From Persicobacter psychrovividus (lineage in GTDB: Bacteria > Bacteroidota > Bacteroidia > Cytophagales > Cyclobacteriaceae): DNA of 64,000 nt. Below are positions 34,736 through 42,086 of this stretch, one piece after another. The stretch lies in contig NZ_AP025292.1 in NCBI RefSeq assembly GCF_036492425.1, forward strand, positions 558,001 through 622,000, in the 5' to 3' direction. Under the pieces are notes generated by a model. That model was not told the DNA's origin. It ran no database searches and saw nothing but the letters and a program-made list of their open reading frames with translations. Within the stretch, counting starts at the first letter, position 1. Every line of letters starts with the position of its first letter. The position numbers and the translations under genes are program-made.

Positions 34736-35638
34736 ATGTGGATTTATTGGGGGTTGTTGGCGGCTGTATTCTTGGGCCTCCACAACATTACGAAGAAGAT
34801 CAGTGTGCGGGAAAATGCAGTTTTTCCCGTTTTGTTTTTTACCACACTGAGTAGTTTGGGCGTTTTAGTTCCTTTGTTTATTGGTTCAGTTTGTTTTCCG
34901 GAGGTTTTGCAATCGTGGGGGATATTTATCCCTTCATTACCGTGGGAACAGCATTTTTACATTTTCATCAAGTCGGCGATCATGTGTGGTTCGTGGATCT
35001 TGGGCTATTCAGCGATGAAGCACTTGCCGATCACGATTGTGAGTCCGATTCGTTCGGCGGGACCATTCTTCACCCTTTTGGGGGCTTTGAGTATTTATGG
35101 TGAACGCCCGAATACCTGGCAGTGGTTGGGTTTTGCGCTGATCATCGGCGGGATGCTTTGGTATTCGAGAGTGGGCAAAAAGGAGGGTATCGACTTCAAA
35201 AGGGATAAGTGGATCTTTGCCATTATCGGGGCGACTTTCCTCGGCTCAGGCAGTGGATTGTACGATAAGTTTTTGGTGCATTATCAGCATTTGAATGCAC
35301 AGACGGTGCAGTTTTGGTTTTGCTTTTATATCGTTGCTCTGATGGCCCTCGTATGCTTATTTTATCGATGGAAAAGCCCGGAAAAGGTTACGGGCTTCGA
35401 CTGGCGATGGAGTATTTTGGCTACAGGCATTGGGATTGTTATTGCTGATTTTTGCTATTTCCGTGGCTTGGAGGATCCTTCAGCGATGATCATGCTATTG
35501 TCAGCCATTAAGCGCAGTCAGATTTTTATCAGCGTGTTTGTTGGTGGATGGATCTTCAAAGAGCGAAACAAGCGCAAGAAGATGTTGCCCTTGTTTGCAG
35601 TGCTGTTGGGTGTTGGGTTGATTTTGTATGCTTCTTGA
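34736..35638 (+). CDS. EamA/DMT family transporter
   Basis: A ten-helix membrane transporter of the drug/metabolite superfamily, 300 residues from ATG 34736 (MWIYWGLLAAVFLGLHNITKK). The frame is open 33 codons further up, but those residues are not hydrophobic and do not fit the family. Seen: helix 1–2 WGLLAAVFLGLHN, the first EamA repeat ending SPIRSAGPFFTLLGALSIYGERPNTWQWLGFALIIGGM, and the second repeat ending SAIKRSQIFISVFVGGWIFKERN...FAVLLGVGLILYAS. Substrate unknown. Stand-alone gene. Confidence 0.9.
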   Translation: MWIYWGLLAAVFLGLHNITKKISVRENAVFPVLFFTTLSSLGVLVPLFIGSVCFPEVLQSWGIFIPSLPWEQHFYIFIKSAIMCGSWILGYSAMKHLPITIVSPIRSAGPFFTLLGALSIYGERPNTWQWLGFALIIGGMLWYSRVGKKEGIDFKRDKWIFAIIGATFLGSGSGLYDKFLVHYQHLNAQTVQFWFCFYIVALMALVCLFYRWKSPEKVTGFDWRWSILATGIGIVIADFCYFRGLEDPSAMIMLLSAIKRSQIFISVFVGGWIFKERNKRKKMLPLFAVLLGVGLILYAS

Positions 35639-35724
35639 TGGTGTGGTGGATAAATTCCCGCCACGTAGGATTTGATGAACATCGGACTTTATATTATCTT
35701 TGATAAGGCTAATTTCCTCCGATC

Positions 35725-36585
35725 ATGAAAGAAGTATATATCAATCCGTTCACCGATTTTGGTTTCAAAAAACTCTTTGGCGAAGAGCAAAACAAGGAGA
35801 TGCTGATTGATTTTTTGAATCAGTTATTGCCTCCCGAAGATCAGATCCAATCGCTGACTTTTCATAAGAATGAGCATTATGCCCGAACAGATGCTGAACG
35901 AAAGGCGATTTTTGACTTGTTTTGTGAGAATGAAAAAGGGGAAAAGTTCATTATTGAGCTTCAGAGAGCAAAGCAGAAGAACTTCATGGAGCGCACAATT
36001 TACTATGCGACTTTTCCTTTGCAGGAACAAGCGGAACCTGGCAAAGAGTGGGCATTCGACCTGAAAGGGGTGTACTCGATCGGTATCCTTAATTTTGAGT
36101 TGGATACGGGACTTTTTCCAAAGGAGGATTTACTGCATACGGCGAAGCTGATGAATGTGAAGACGGGTGATGTGCTCTATGATAAACTGACCTTTATTTA
36201 TTTGGAGACGCCCAAATTCACCAAGACTTTGGATCAGCTGGAAAGTCGTTTTGACAAGTGGTTGTTCTTATTAAGGAACCTTCATTTGTTGGAAAACCGC
36301 CCACAACAATTACAGGAACGTGTATTTGAAAACTTTTTTGAAATCGCTCAAATCTCAAAATTAGATAAAATGGAAGCAGATCAGTATCAGGAATCATTGA
36401 AAAGCATGCGGGATTATTATAATACGATCAAGTATAGTCGGGAGCAGGGGGAAGAAGAAGGGGTGCTTAAGGTTGCAATGAATATGTTAAAATTGGGTGT
36501 TGATATTGATATTATAGTCAAAAGCACTAATCTATCTTTTCATGAAATAGAGGAACTGAAGAACAATAATGATAAAGCGAATTGA
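35725..36585 (+). CDS. Rpn/PD-(D/E)XK nuclease family protein, copy 1
   Basis: A 286-residue protein of the Rpn (YhgA-like, recombination-promoting nuclease) family, often annotated as a PD-(D/E)XK nuclease family transposase. Seen: the family start MKEVYINPFTDFGFKKLFGEE, the catalytic-type residues Asp64 (AIFDLFCENE) and Glu78-x-Gln80 (FIIELQRAKQ), VYSIGILNF, and a variable C-terminal tail with tetrapeptide units (REQG-EEEG) followed by a short helical end (MNMLKLGVDIDIIVKSTNL). The paralogue at 46134–47021 is nearly identical in protein but has many silent differences. A reading frame repeating the tail overlaps its end by 17 nt. Confidence 0.9.
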   Translation: MKEVYINPFTDFGFKKLFGEEQNKEMLIDFLNQLLPPEDQIQSLTFHKNEHYARTDAERKAIFDLFCENEKGEKFIIELQRAKQKNFMERTIYYATFPLQEQAEPGKEWAFDLKGVYSIGILNFELDTGLFPKEDLLHTAKLMNVKTGDVLYDKLTFIYLETPKFTKTLDQLESRFDKWLFLLRNLHLLENRPQQLQERVFENFFEIAQISKLDKMEADQYQESLKSMRDYYNTIKYSREQGEEEGVLKVAMNMLKLGVDIDIIVKSTNLSFHEIEELKNNNDKAN

Positions 36586-36634
36586 TCCGATGTGTGATTA
36601 TTATAACACGATCAAGTATAGTCGGGAGCAGGGG
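36406..36634 (+). repeat. Direct repeat of the Rpn tail
   Basis: The 45-nt block 36406–36450 (starts ATG, encodes MRDYYNTIKYSREQG) is repeated at 36590–36634 (MCDYYNTIKYSREQG) with three mismatches, 184 nt apart. The copy supplies the beginning of the free-standing tail ORF. Confidence 0.85.
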
Positions 36635-36793
36635 ATTGAGGAAGGAGTCGAGATTGGTGTTGAGATGGGAGTCGAGAAACATCAAATTGAAGTAGTGAAA
36701 AACATGCATGATCTTGGGTTTGGTGTTGAATTGATCGCAAAGAGTGTGAAGATTTCGGTGGAGGCTGTTCGAGAGATTTTGAAATCAAAGTAG
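36569..36793 (+). CDS. Free-standing Rpn C-terminal tail (74 residues)
   Basis: An ORF that starts with ATG 36569, overlapping the end of the Rpn gene by 17 nt, and contains only the variable Rpn tail: DYYNTIKYSREQG, then tetrapeptide units IEEG-VEIG-VEMG-VEKH, then a helical end (VVKNMHDLGFGVELIAKSVKISVEAVREILKSK) clearly homologous to the ends of both Rpn copies. In E. coli rpn genes a small protein translated from the C-terminal part inhibits the toxic nuclease; this ORF could do the same job, or it could be a leftover of recombination between rpn genes. The stop codon TAG comes from the dispersed repeat beginning GTAGGGACG. Expression is unproven. Confidence 0.6.
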   Translation: MIKRIDPMCDYYNTIKYSREQGIEEGVEIGVEMGVEKHQIEVVKNMHDLGFGVELIAKSVKISVEAVREILKSK

Positions 36794-36832
36794 GGACGTT
36801 GCATGCAACGTCCGTACGGATAGGTACAAAAT
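36790..36832. repeat. Dispersed palindrome family B, copy 1
   Basis: Contains the perfect 20-bp palindrome GGACGTTGCATGCAACGTCC (36794–36813), preceded by GTAG and followed by GTACGGATAGGTACAAAATA. The same unit occurs at 40421–40463. The TAG stop of the Rpn tail ORF lies inside it. Confidence 0.85.
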
Positions 36833-36867
36833 AATAGACAGTCTAACCGTCAAAAACCAAAAAATCC

Positions 36868-36900
36868 CCACAGTAAGCACTGCGGGGATTTTACAAATTT
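36868..36900. terminator. Hairpin downstream of bshC
   Basis: AAAATCCCC-ACAGTAAGCACTGC-GGGGATTTT: a 9-bp stem next to the bshC stop, with T-rich flank on both strands. Confidence 0.75.
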
Positions 36901-36915
36901 TCATCATGGCGATGA

Positions 36916-38481
36916 TTAACTAAGTATGGTAAATCGGAAGTCGAAAGCGGTAAATGCCTCTTTGACCTCTTCGATAAATTGATCGTTGTTCAGGTAGAAA
37001 TTCAGGAAGTTCTCGTGGCGTTCCTGCAATCCACCATTAGGGAAGAGCTTGTCCAAAACCGCCTCAATTTGCTTGAGTCCCGTTTCATGCTTGCGCTCTT
37101 CGGATTTTTTCAATCGCTTTTCAATATTGCCGATGCTCTTGAGCGTCTTGGCTTCCTCCGCACCGATAAATCCTTGCAGACTTTGATCAATGCTTTCGGC
37201 TTGTACAGCGATTTGAGCAAATGTAGCTTTAATTGCCTCCATTTCCTTTTCGAGCGACACTTCATTTTCAGAATTTCGCTGAATATAATTGGCTTTTAAT
37301 GTTTGCAGGTCTTCGAAGATGTTTTCGGTCTTTGCGCCGGTCTTTTCCCACTTGTTTTGCAGGTTTTTATTGAAGACCATTCCAAAATGGCGAGGCAACA
37401 ATATCGGGAAAGGTACCTTGAAATGCTCAAACATATCCTTCAGCTGTAGCCAATAGGCCAACTCACCAGGTCCTCCACAATACGCCAAATTCGGCAAAAT
37501 CCACTCTTGATACAGCGGGCGCATGGCCACATTCGGACTGAAACGCTCAGGGTTACGCTCAATAAGTCGGTCGAGCTCCTCTTTGGTCATCGTCCAATTT
37601 CTGTTCAGTACATCGTAGTCGCCATTGTCGTTGCGGACCAGTCGCTCGCGGGTGTTTTCAAAAAGATAAAAGAAATTGATCTCCCGAGGGTGAACCTGTG
37701 CTTTGTAGCCAGCATTCACCAGTCGCTCGGAAGTCGCTTCGATGATCGGAGCCGACTCATTGTCGAAAATCTCCCGACGGATAACAGGCCTGAAAAGGGC
37801 TTTCAGGTTTTTATCGTCGGCATCAATCACCACCAAACCGTCCTTGCCAAAAAGGGTATTCACATAATGCGCCACCGCTTCGGCCAAGGTTTTTTTCTGC
37901 AAATAAGCCTCCTCAAACAATGGCACCGCCTCAGGCAACTGCTCAATAATCGCCTTCAGCTCCTGCGGATTCATGCGCCCCACAGCACCCGTTTGCTCCG
38001 TTTCCCACTCGTATTTCTTTCCGAACAAATGGAAATAGGCAATCTCGGCAAAATCATGATCCTCCGACGCCATCCAATACACCGGCACAAAGGTACAGTC
38101 CGGATAAGCCTCCTTCAATGCCTTGCAGGTATTAATCACCGATACAATCTTAAAAATAAAATATAGCGGCCCAGTGAAGATGTTCAGTTGATGTCCCGTG
38201 GTTACTGTGAAAGTCTTGCGGTCTTTCATCAACAGGCGGATGTTCTCCTTTGTCTCCGGAAAACGTTCCAATTTAGCGTACTGATTTCTCAACACCTGCG
38301 ACATGATCATGCGATGAGCAGGCACATAAGCTTTGGACTTTTCCTCGATCTGAGCTTTAAAGTTCTCAATGTTCGGAAAACGATGATAGAAAGGCTTGAG
38401 TGCCTCGTGCTGATCGAGGTAATCCATGAATATCGAAGAAAAACGGTGCGTATCTTTCAGTGCAATCTTGGTTGTCGTCAT
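36916..38481 (-). CDS. bshC: Bacillithiol biosynthesis cysteine-adding enzyme
   Basis: Adds cysteine to GlcN-malate in the last step of bacillithiol synthesis, the low-molecular-weight thiol of many Bacteroidota and Firmicutes. Seen: the Rossmann-type N-terminal half with FTVTTGHQLNIFTGPLYFIFKIVSVI, FVPVYWMASEDHDFAEIAYFHLFGK, RPVIRREIFDN, GPGELAYWLQLKDMFE and ILLPRHFGMVFNKN, followed by a long coiled coil (about 395–480). Length 521 is standard. bshA and bshB are not in this window; in many Bacteroidota the three are scattered. Confidence 0.95.
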   Translation of the reverse strand: MTTTKIALKDTHRFSSIFMDYLDQHEALKPFYHRFPNIENFKAQIEEKSKAYVPAHRMIMSQVLRNQYAKLERFPETKENIRLLMKDRKTFTVTTGHQLNIFTGPLYFIFKIVSVINTCKALKEAYPDCTFVPVYWMASEDHDFAEIAYFHLFGKKYEWETEQTGAVGRMNPQELKAIIEQLPEAVPLFEEAYLQKKTLAEAVAHYVNTLFGKDGLVVIDADDKNLKALFRPVIRREIFDNESAPIIEATSERLVNAGYKAQVHPREINFFYLFENTRERLVRNDNGDYDVLNRNWTMTKEELDRLIERNPERFSPNVAMRPLYQEWILPNLAYCGGPGELAYWLQLKDMFEHFKVPFPILLPRHFGMVFNKNLQNKWEKTGAKTENIFEDLQTLKANYIQRNSENEVSLEKEMEAIKATFAQIAVQAESIDQSLQGFIGAEEAKTLKSIGNIEKRLKKSEERKHETGLKQIEAVLDKLFPNGGLQERHENFLNFYLNNDQFIEEVKEAFTAFDFRFTILS

Positions 38482-38546
38482 ACTGCTAAATTATGCTTTA
38501 TATCTTTAGGGCAAATATGGGCATATTGTTTTAGGAATGAAATAGA

Positions 38547-38598
38547 GGGAGTGGGTTTTGGGAGGGAGTGGAGGTCGGGTGGGGTACATTTGGGAGGG
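38547..38598 (+). other. G-rich tract with two potential G-quadruplexes
   Basis: Eight runs of three or more G within 52 nt: starts at 38547, 38553, 38560, 38564, 38577, 38581, 38592 and 38596. The first four (loops AGT, TTTT, A) meet the G3N1–7 rule. It lies about 65 nt upstream of bshC, with the G runs on the strand opposite to that gene's coding strand. Confidence 0.6.
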
Positions 38599-38708
38599 TT
38601 TGAATGTTGGTGGAGCTTCTCTTTTATAGGACTTTAAGTTTAATTATTTGATAATATCAAGCTATCTTGTCGAGGTCAGATTTATTCAACCGAATTTTTT
38701 ACAGAGCA

Positions 38709-39362
38709 ATGAGTATTCTTATGCGTGTTTACATTTTTATTCTATTGTCGTTATGCGTTACTTCTTGTTCATATAGGGGTTTAGAGTACGATAAATGGCG
38801 AGCAAGTTTGCCTGAGGTAGTACAAGATGTTTACCCTGAACTATTGGATTCAAGAGGTTATTCTAGGGGGACAAACTACTTTCCCGACAGCCCTTATAAG
38901 CCCAAAACGAAATATAGATATACTTACTGGGAGGTTACTTTCCCGCAAGTAAATGATGAAGAGTTTTATCGTTTGAAAAAGGATTTTAAACTCAAAGCTA
39001 AATCAATAAAGAAACCTACTGATGGGATTTTTTGTCCTTTTGGATTTTATGATTCTTCAAGTACAATTGAGTTTAAGCCGTGGGACAGATATGTTGATAA
39101 ATTTGTGACTGATTATGAAAATACGGACGAGCTACCTATTCCTAAGGCAGTAGACATGTATCGCGAAAGGGCAGGTACAAAAAATGGCTACCCAGAATCG
39201 TCAACCATTTATGTTATTGATGCTAAGCCAGGGAAATATATGCGAGAGGAAGATCTACAGGATGGAGATTTTATGCCTGATGGTTGGAAGCATGGATTTA
39301 GCAAAGGAGCTATATTCAATGATGCTGATCGAGAAATTACCTTTTATGGTATGATTTGGTAG
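38709..39362 (+). CDS. Orphan lipoprotein, unknown function
   Basis: A predicted lipoprotein of 217 residues from ATG 38709 (MSILMRVYIFILLSLCVTSC); ATG 38721 is an alternative. Seen: a signal peptide with lipobox VTSC, then a mature part rich in Tyr, Asp and Pro with no domain I recognise. The frame is open upstream to 38667. Its base composition is more AT-rich than the neighbouring bshC and SDR genes and it has no partner, so recent acquisition is plausible. Confidence 0.7.
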   Translation: MSILMRVYIFILLSLCVTSCSYRGLEYDKWRASLPEVVQDVYPELLDSRGYSRGTNYFPDSPYKPKTKYRYTYWEVTFPQVNDEEFYRLKKDFKLKAKSIKKPTDGIFCPFGFYDSSSTIEFKPWDRYVDKFVTDYENTDELPIPKAVDMYRERAGTKNGYPESSTIYVIDAKPGKYMREEDLQDGDFMPDGWKHGFSKGAIFNDADREITFYGMIW

Positions 39363-39466
39363 TTTAAATTGAAAAGAAAAGTCATCAACTGACTAACATT
39401 ACCTCTTATTTTTTCACCTACTCCAAGGCATCATCCTTCGGAGAATATTTTTAGAGCACTAACGAT

Positions 39467-40372
39467 ATGAACAAAAAAATATGCTTCATCACAGGGGCGA
39501 ATTCGGGTATAGGAAAGGCGACTGCTGTTCAGTTGGCTGAGCGTGGTTATGTAGTTTTGATTGGGGCAAGGAACGAAAGCCGAGGATTGCAAGCGGTCGC
39601 TGATGTGAAGGAAATGTCTAGTTCGGAGACGGTCGAGTTGGTTCAGATTGATTTGTCTTTGAAGGCTTCGATCAGCCATGCAGTCAAGGAGATCAAGAGT
39701 AAGTTCGATCATTTGGATGTGTTGATTCATAATGCGGCTGATTTTGATGTTTCTCGAAAAGCGCCTGTTTTGACGGCTGAAGGTGTAGAGTCGATTTGGG
39801 CGACAAATCATATTGGACCTGTATTGCTGACTAATGGACTGTTGGATTTGCTTAAAAACAGCAAGCAAGGGCGTATCATTATGGTGGCATCACAGGGGCT
39901 GATGTTACATCCGAGGATGAAGGTTGATTTGAATGATCCCGAATATCAGCATCGAAAATTCAGCGTAGCAAAGGCTTATTATCAGTCCAAACTGGCGCAG
40001 GTGATGTATACTTATTGGTTGGCGAAAAAGCTGTCGGATACGGCGGTAACGGTGAACTGTATTCGGGTAACAAATGTAAAAATTGACCTGAACAGATACC
40101 CCGATTTATCGGCACTGATGAAGTTTCTTTATTCCATAAAAAGTAAATTCTCGATCTCTCCCGAGCAAATGGCGGAGACTTACACTTACCTTGCCGATGA
40201 TCCCGCAGTAAGCAAGACCACTGGGAAATATTTCAATGAGAAAAATGAGATGGTGGATTCTTCAGCTTACAGTAAGGAGGAAAAGCACTGGGAGGAGTTG
40301 ATGGAATTGACGAAAGGGTATGTTGCGGAAGGGTTTTCGGTAAAGCCATCACGAGAGGGACTCTCGCGATAG
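39467..40372 (+). CDS. Short-chain dehydrogenase/reductase
   Basis: NAD(P)-dependent oxidoreductase of the classical/WW-domain-like SDR group. Seen: cofactor motif TGANSGIGKAT (residues 9–19), GARNESRG, VLIHNAAD (NNAG-type motif), the active-site segment MVASQG and YYQSK (Tyr-x-x-x-Lys). About 300 residues, with the C-terminal extension usual in retinol-dehydrogenase-like SDRs. The last nine codons (KPSREGLSR-stop) lie within a dispersed family A palindrome, so the C-terminus has been rewritten by the repeat. Confidence 0.92.
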   Translation: MNKKICFITGANSGIGKATAVQLAERGYVVLIGARNESRGLQAVADVKEMSSSETVELVQIDLSLKASISHAVKEIKSKFDHLDVLIHNAADFDVSRKAPVLTAEGVESIWATNHIGPVLLTNGLLDLLKNSKQGRIIMVASQGLMLHPRMKVDLNDPEYQHRKFSVAKAYYQSKLAQVMYTYWLAKKLSDTAVTVNCIRVTNVKIDLNRYPDLSALMKFLYSIKSKFSISPEQMAETYTYLADDPAVSKTTGKYFNEKNEMVDSSAYSKEEKHWEELMELTKGYVAEGFSVKPSREGLSR

Positions 40373-40373
40373 C
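40345..40373. repeat. Dispersed palindrome family A, at the end of the SDR gene
   Basis: Arms ATCACGAGAG / CTCTCGCGAT around GGA, flanked by GC. Near-identical to 42898–42926 and related to 31748–31774 and 28644–28656. It encodes the SDR C-terminus and its TAG stop. Confidence 0.85.
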
Positions 40374-40420
40374 TTGTATAGCCTTTTGATTATTTCCACT
40401 CAAATATGATTTCTACTGAC

Positions 40421-40463
40421 GTAGGGACGTTGCATGCAACGTCCGTACCGTGAGGTACAAAAT
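40421..40463. repeat. Dispersed palindrome family B, copy 2
   Basis: Same unit as 36790–36832: GTAG, perfect palindrome GGACGTTGCATGCAACGTCC (40425–40444), then GTACC-GTGA-GGTAC and AAAATA. It lies 50 nt after the family A element. Confidence 0.85.
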
Positions 40464-40495
40464 ATTCAACAGACTACGCTTGAACTAAAAGAAGA

Positions 40496-40530
40496 AAAGC
40501 CAATGTCCTTCCCGAACATTGGCTTTTTTA
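40496..40530. terminator. Terminator between SDR and rimO
   Basis: 11-bp stem AAAGCCAATGT / ACATTGGCTTT with a 9-nt loop, then T-rich. Convergent genes on both sides. Confidence 0.88.
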
Positions 40531-40550
40531 ATATATCAAAAACGGATTCC

Positions 40551-41861
40551 TTAAACCGGCTTACCGAACAAATCAAATTCTGAGGCGTCTTCGATTTCGA
40601 TATTGGCGAAATCACCCAAACGCAACAAATGCTTGTCCGCAGGGATCAACACTTCATTGTCTACTTCTGGAGAGTCGAATTCTGTACGTCCGATCCAGTA
40701 ACCACCTTCTTTGCGGTCGATCATGGTTTTGAAAGTACGTCCAACTTTGGCTTGATTCAACTCGAAAGAAATACCTTCCTGCAATTGCATCACCTCGTCG
40801 GCACGGCGTTGTTTTTCTTCCTGAGAAAGTAAATCTTCCATTCCGAAGGCATGGGTGTTGTCTTCGTGAGAGTAGGTGAAAATTCCCAAACGCTCAAAAC
40901 GCATTTTCTCAACAAAACGCAACATTTCCTGATGGTCGGCTTCGGTTTCTCCAGGGTGTCCAGCGATCATGGTGGTACGGATAGCGATATCTGGCACACG
41001 CTCACGGATGTCGGTGATCAGGCGCTCCGTTTTCTCGCGGTCAATACCACGACGCATTGCTTTCAGGACATTTGAAGAACCGTGCTGAAGTGGAATATCC
41101 AGATAATTACAGATATTATCACGCTCAGCCATTACGTCGATTACGTCCATTGGGAAACCTGCAGGGTAGGCATAATGAAGGCGAATCCAATCGATGCCAT
41201 TGACATCCGACAGGCGTTTCAGTAAATCTGAAAGGTTACGTTTTTTATAAATATCCAGGCCGTAATACGTCAGGTCCTGGGCAATCAATAACAATTCTTT
41301 GGTGCCGTTTTTGGCCAGATTTTCCGCTTCAGTAACCAGCTTTTCAATGGGCTGCGAGACGTGTTTTCCACGGATCAATGGGATGGCACAGAAAGAACAT
41401 GGGCGGTCACAACCTTCAGCAATTTTCAAATAAGAATAATGATTTGAAGTCGTGGTGATACGGTCGCCTAATAGGTCAGACTTGTAATCCGCCTTGAAGC
41501 GTTGCAAAAGTGCAGGCACTTCGTTGGTTCCGAAGAAGGCATCCACCTGTGGGATTTCCGCAGTAAGTTCTTCTTTATAGCGCTGAGACAGGCAACCTGT
41601 CACAAAAAGCTTATCGATATTACCTGCTTCTTTCTCTTCTCCAAAACGAAGGATCATATCGATGGACTCCTGTTTGGCATTGGCGATGAATCCGCAAGTA
41701 TTGATAATCACGATGTTAGCGTCGTTTTTCTGCGACTCATGCTCCACATCAATATCGTTTCCTTTTAGTTGGGTGATCATCACTTCGGTATCGACCAAGT
41801 TTTTGGAGCAACCCAAAGTGATCACGTTTACCTTATCTTTTTTTAGACCTTTGGCTTTCAA
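40551..41861 (-). CDS. rimO: Ribosomal protein S12 methylthiotransferase
   Basis: Radical-SAM enzyme adding a methylthio group to Asp88 of ribosomal protein S12. I start at the TTG whose codon ends at 41861 (reads KAKGLKKDKVNVITLGCSKN), the usual Bacteroidota N-terminus; the promoter lies just upstream of it, so longer starts (to 41939) would be upstream of the transcript. Seen: UPF0004 domain with Cys in TLGCSKN, INTCGF and TGCLSQRY (first cluster), radical-SAM motif CDRPCSFCAIP, and the C-terminal TRAM domain (RTFKTMIDRKEGGYWIGRTEFDSPEVDNEV). 436 residues. Confidence 0.95.
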   Translation of the reverse strand: MKAKGLKKDKVNVITLGCSKNLVDTEVMITQLKGNDIDVEHESQKNDANIVIINTCGFIANAKQESIDMILRFGEEKEAGNIDKLFVTGCLSQRYKEELTAEIPQVDAFFGTNEVPALLQRFKADYKSDLLGDRITTTSNHYSYLKIAEGCDRPCSFCAIPLIRGKHVSQPIEKLVTEAENLAKNGTKELLLIAQDLTYYGLDIYKKRNLSDLLKRLSDVNGIDWIRLHYAYPAGFPMDVIDVMAERDNICNYLDIPLQHGSSNVLKAMRRGIDREKTERLITDIRERVPDIAIRTTMIAGHPGETEADHQEMLRFVEKMRFERLGIFTYSHEDNTHAFGMEDLLSQEEKQRRADEVMQLQEGISFELNQAKVGRTFKTMIDRKEGGYWIGRTEFDSPEVDNEVLIPADKHLLRLGDFANIEIEDASEFDLFGKPV

Positions 41862-41886
41862 ATTATTATCGTATTTATTTGACTTG

Positions 41887-41914
41887 CAAAGGTAAACAAA
41901 GTCCTTGGGATCAA
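41887..41914 (-). promoter_or_regulatory. Promoter of rimO
   Basis: On the minus strand: TTTTTTG with TTG at 41914–41912, 17-nt spacer, TACCTTTG (41894–41887). Both elements fit the Bacteroidota consensus. The start codon TTG lies about 25 nt downstream. Confidence 0.7.
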
Positions 41915-42086
41915 AAAAGATGTCTATGATTAAGTTCAAAAGCTAATGGAATAATGAAACAATTCATCAAATAATCAACGGTATGGTGGAATTTCAAGCC
42001 CAAAGGTTGAACGAAGGCGGTGGTTGAAGAACCCAAACAATTTTATTGGGGTTGATCTAAGAGTGAATCAAGCAAATAACAACATC

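Noticed and set aside
37507-38166. Long open frame (219 codons) antisense to bshC
   Set aside because: It is a shadow of bshC, whose motifs and length are complete; the antisense protein shows no recognisable pattern.
38188-38637. 149-codon + strand frame running from bshC into the G-rich tract
   Set aside because: Antisense to bshC in its first half and made of G-rich codons in the second; no homology pattern.
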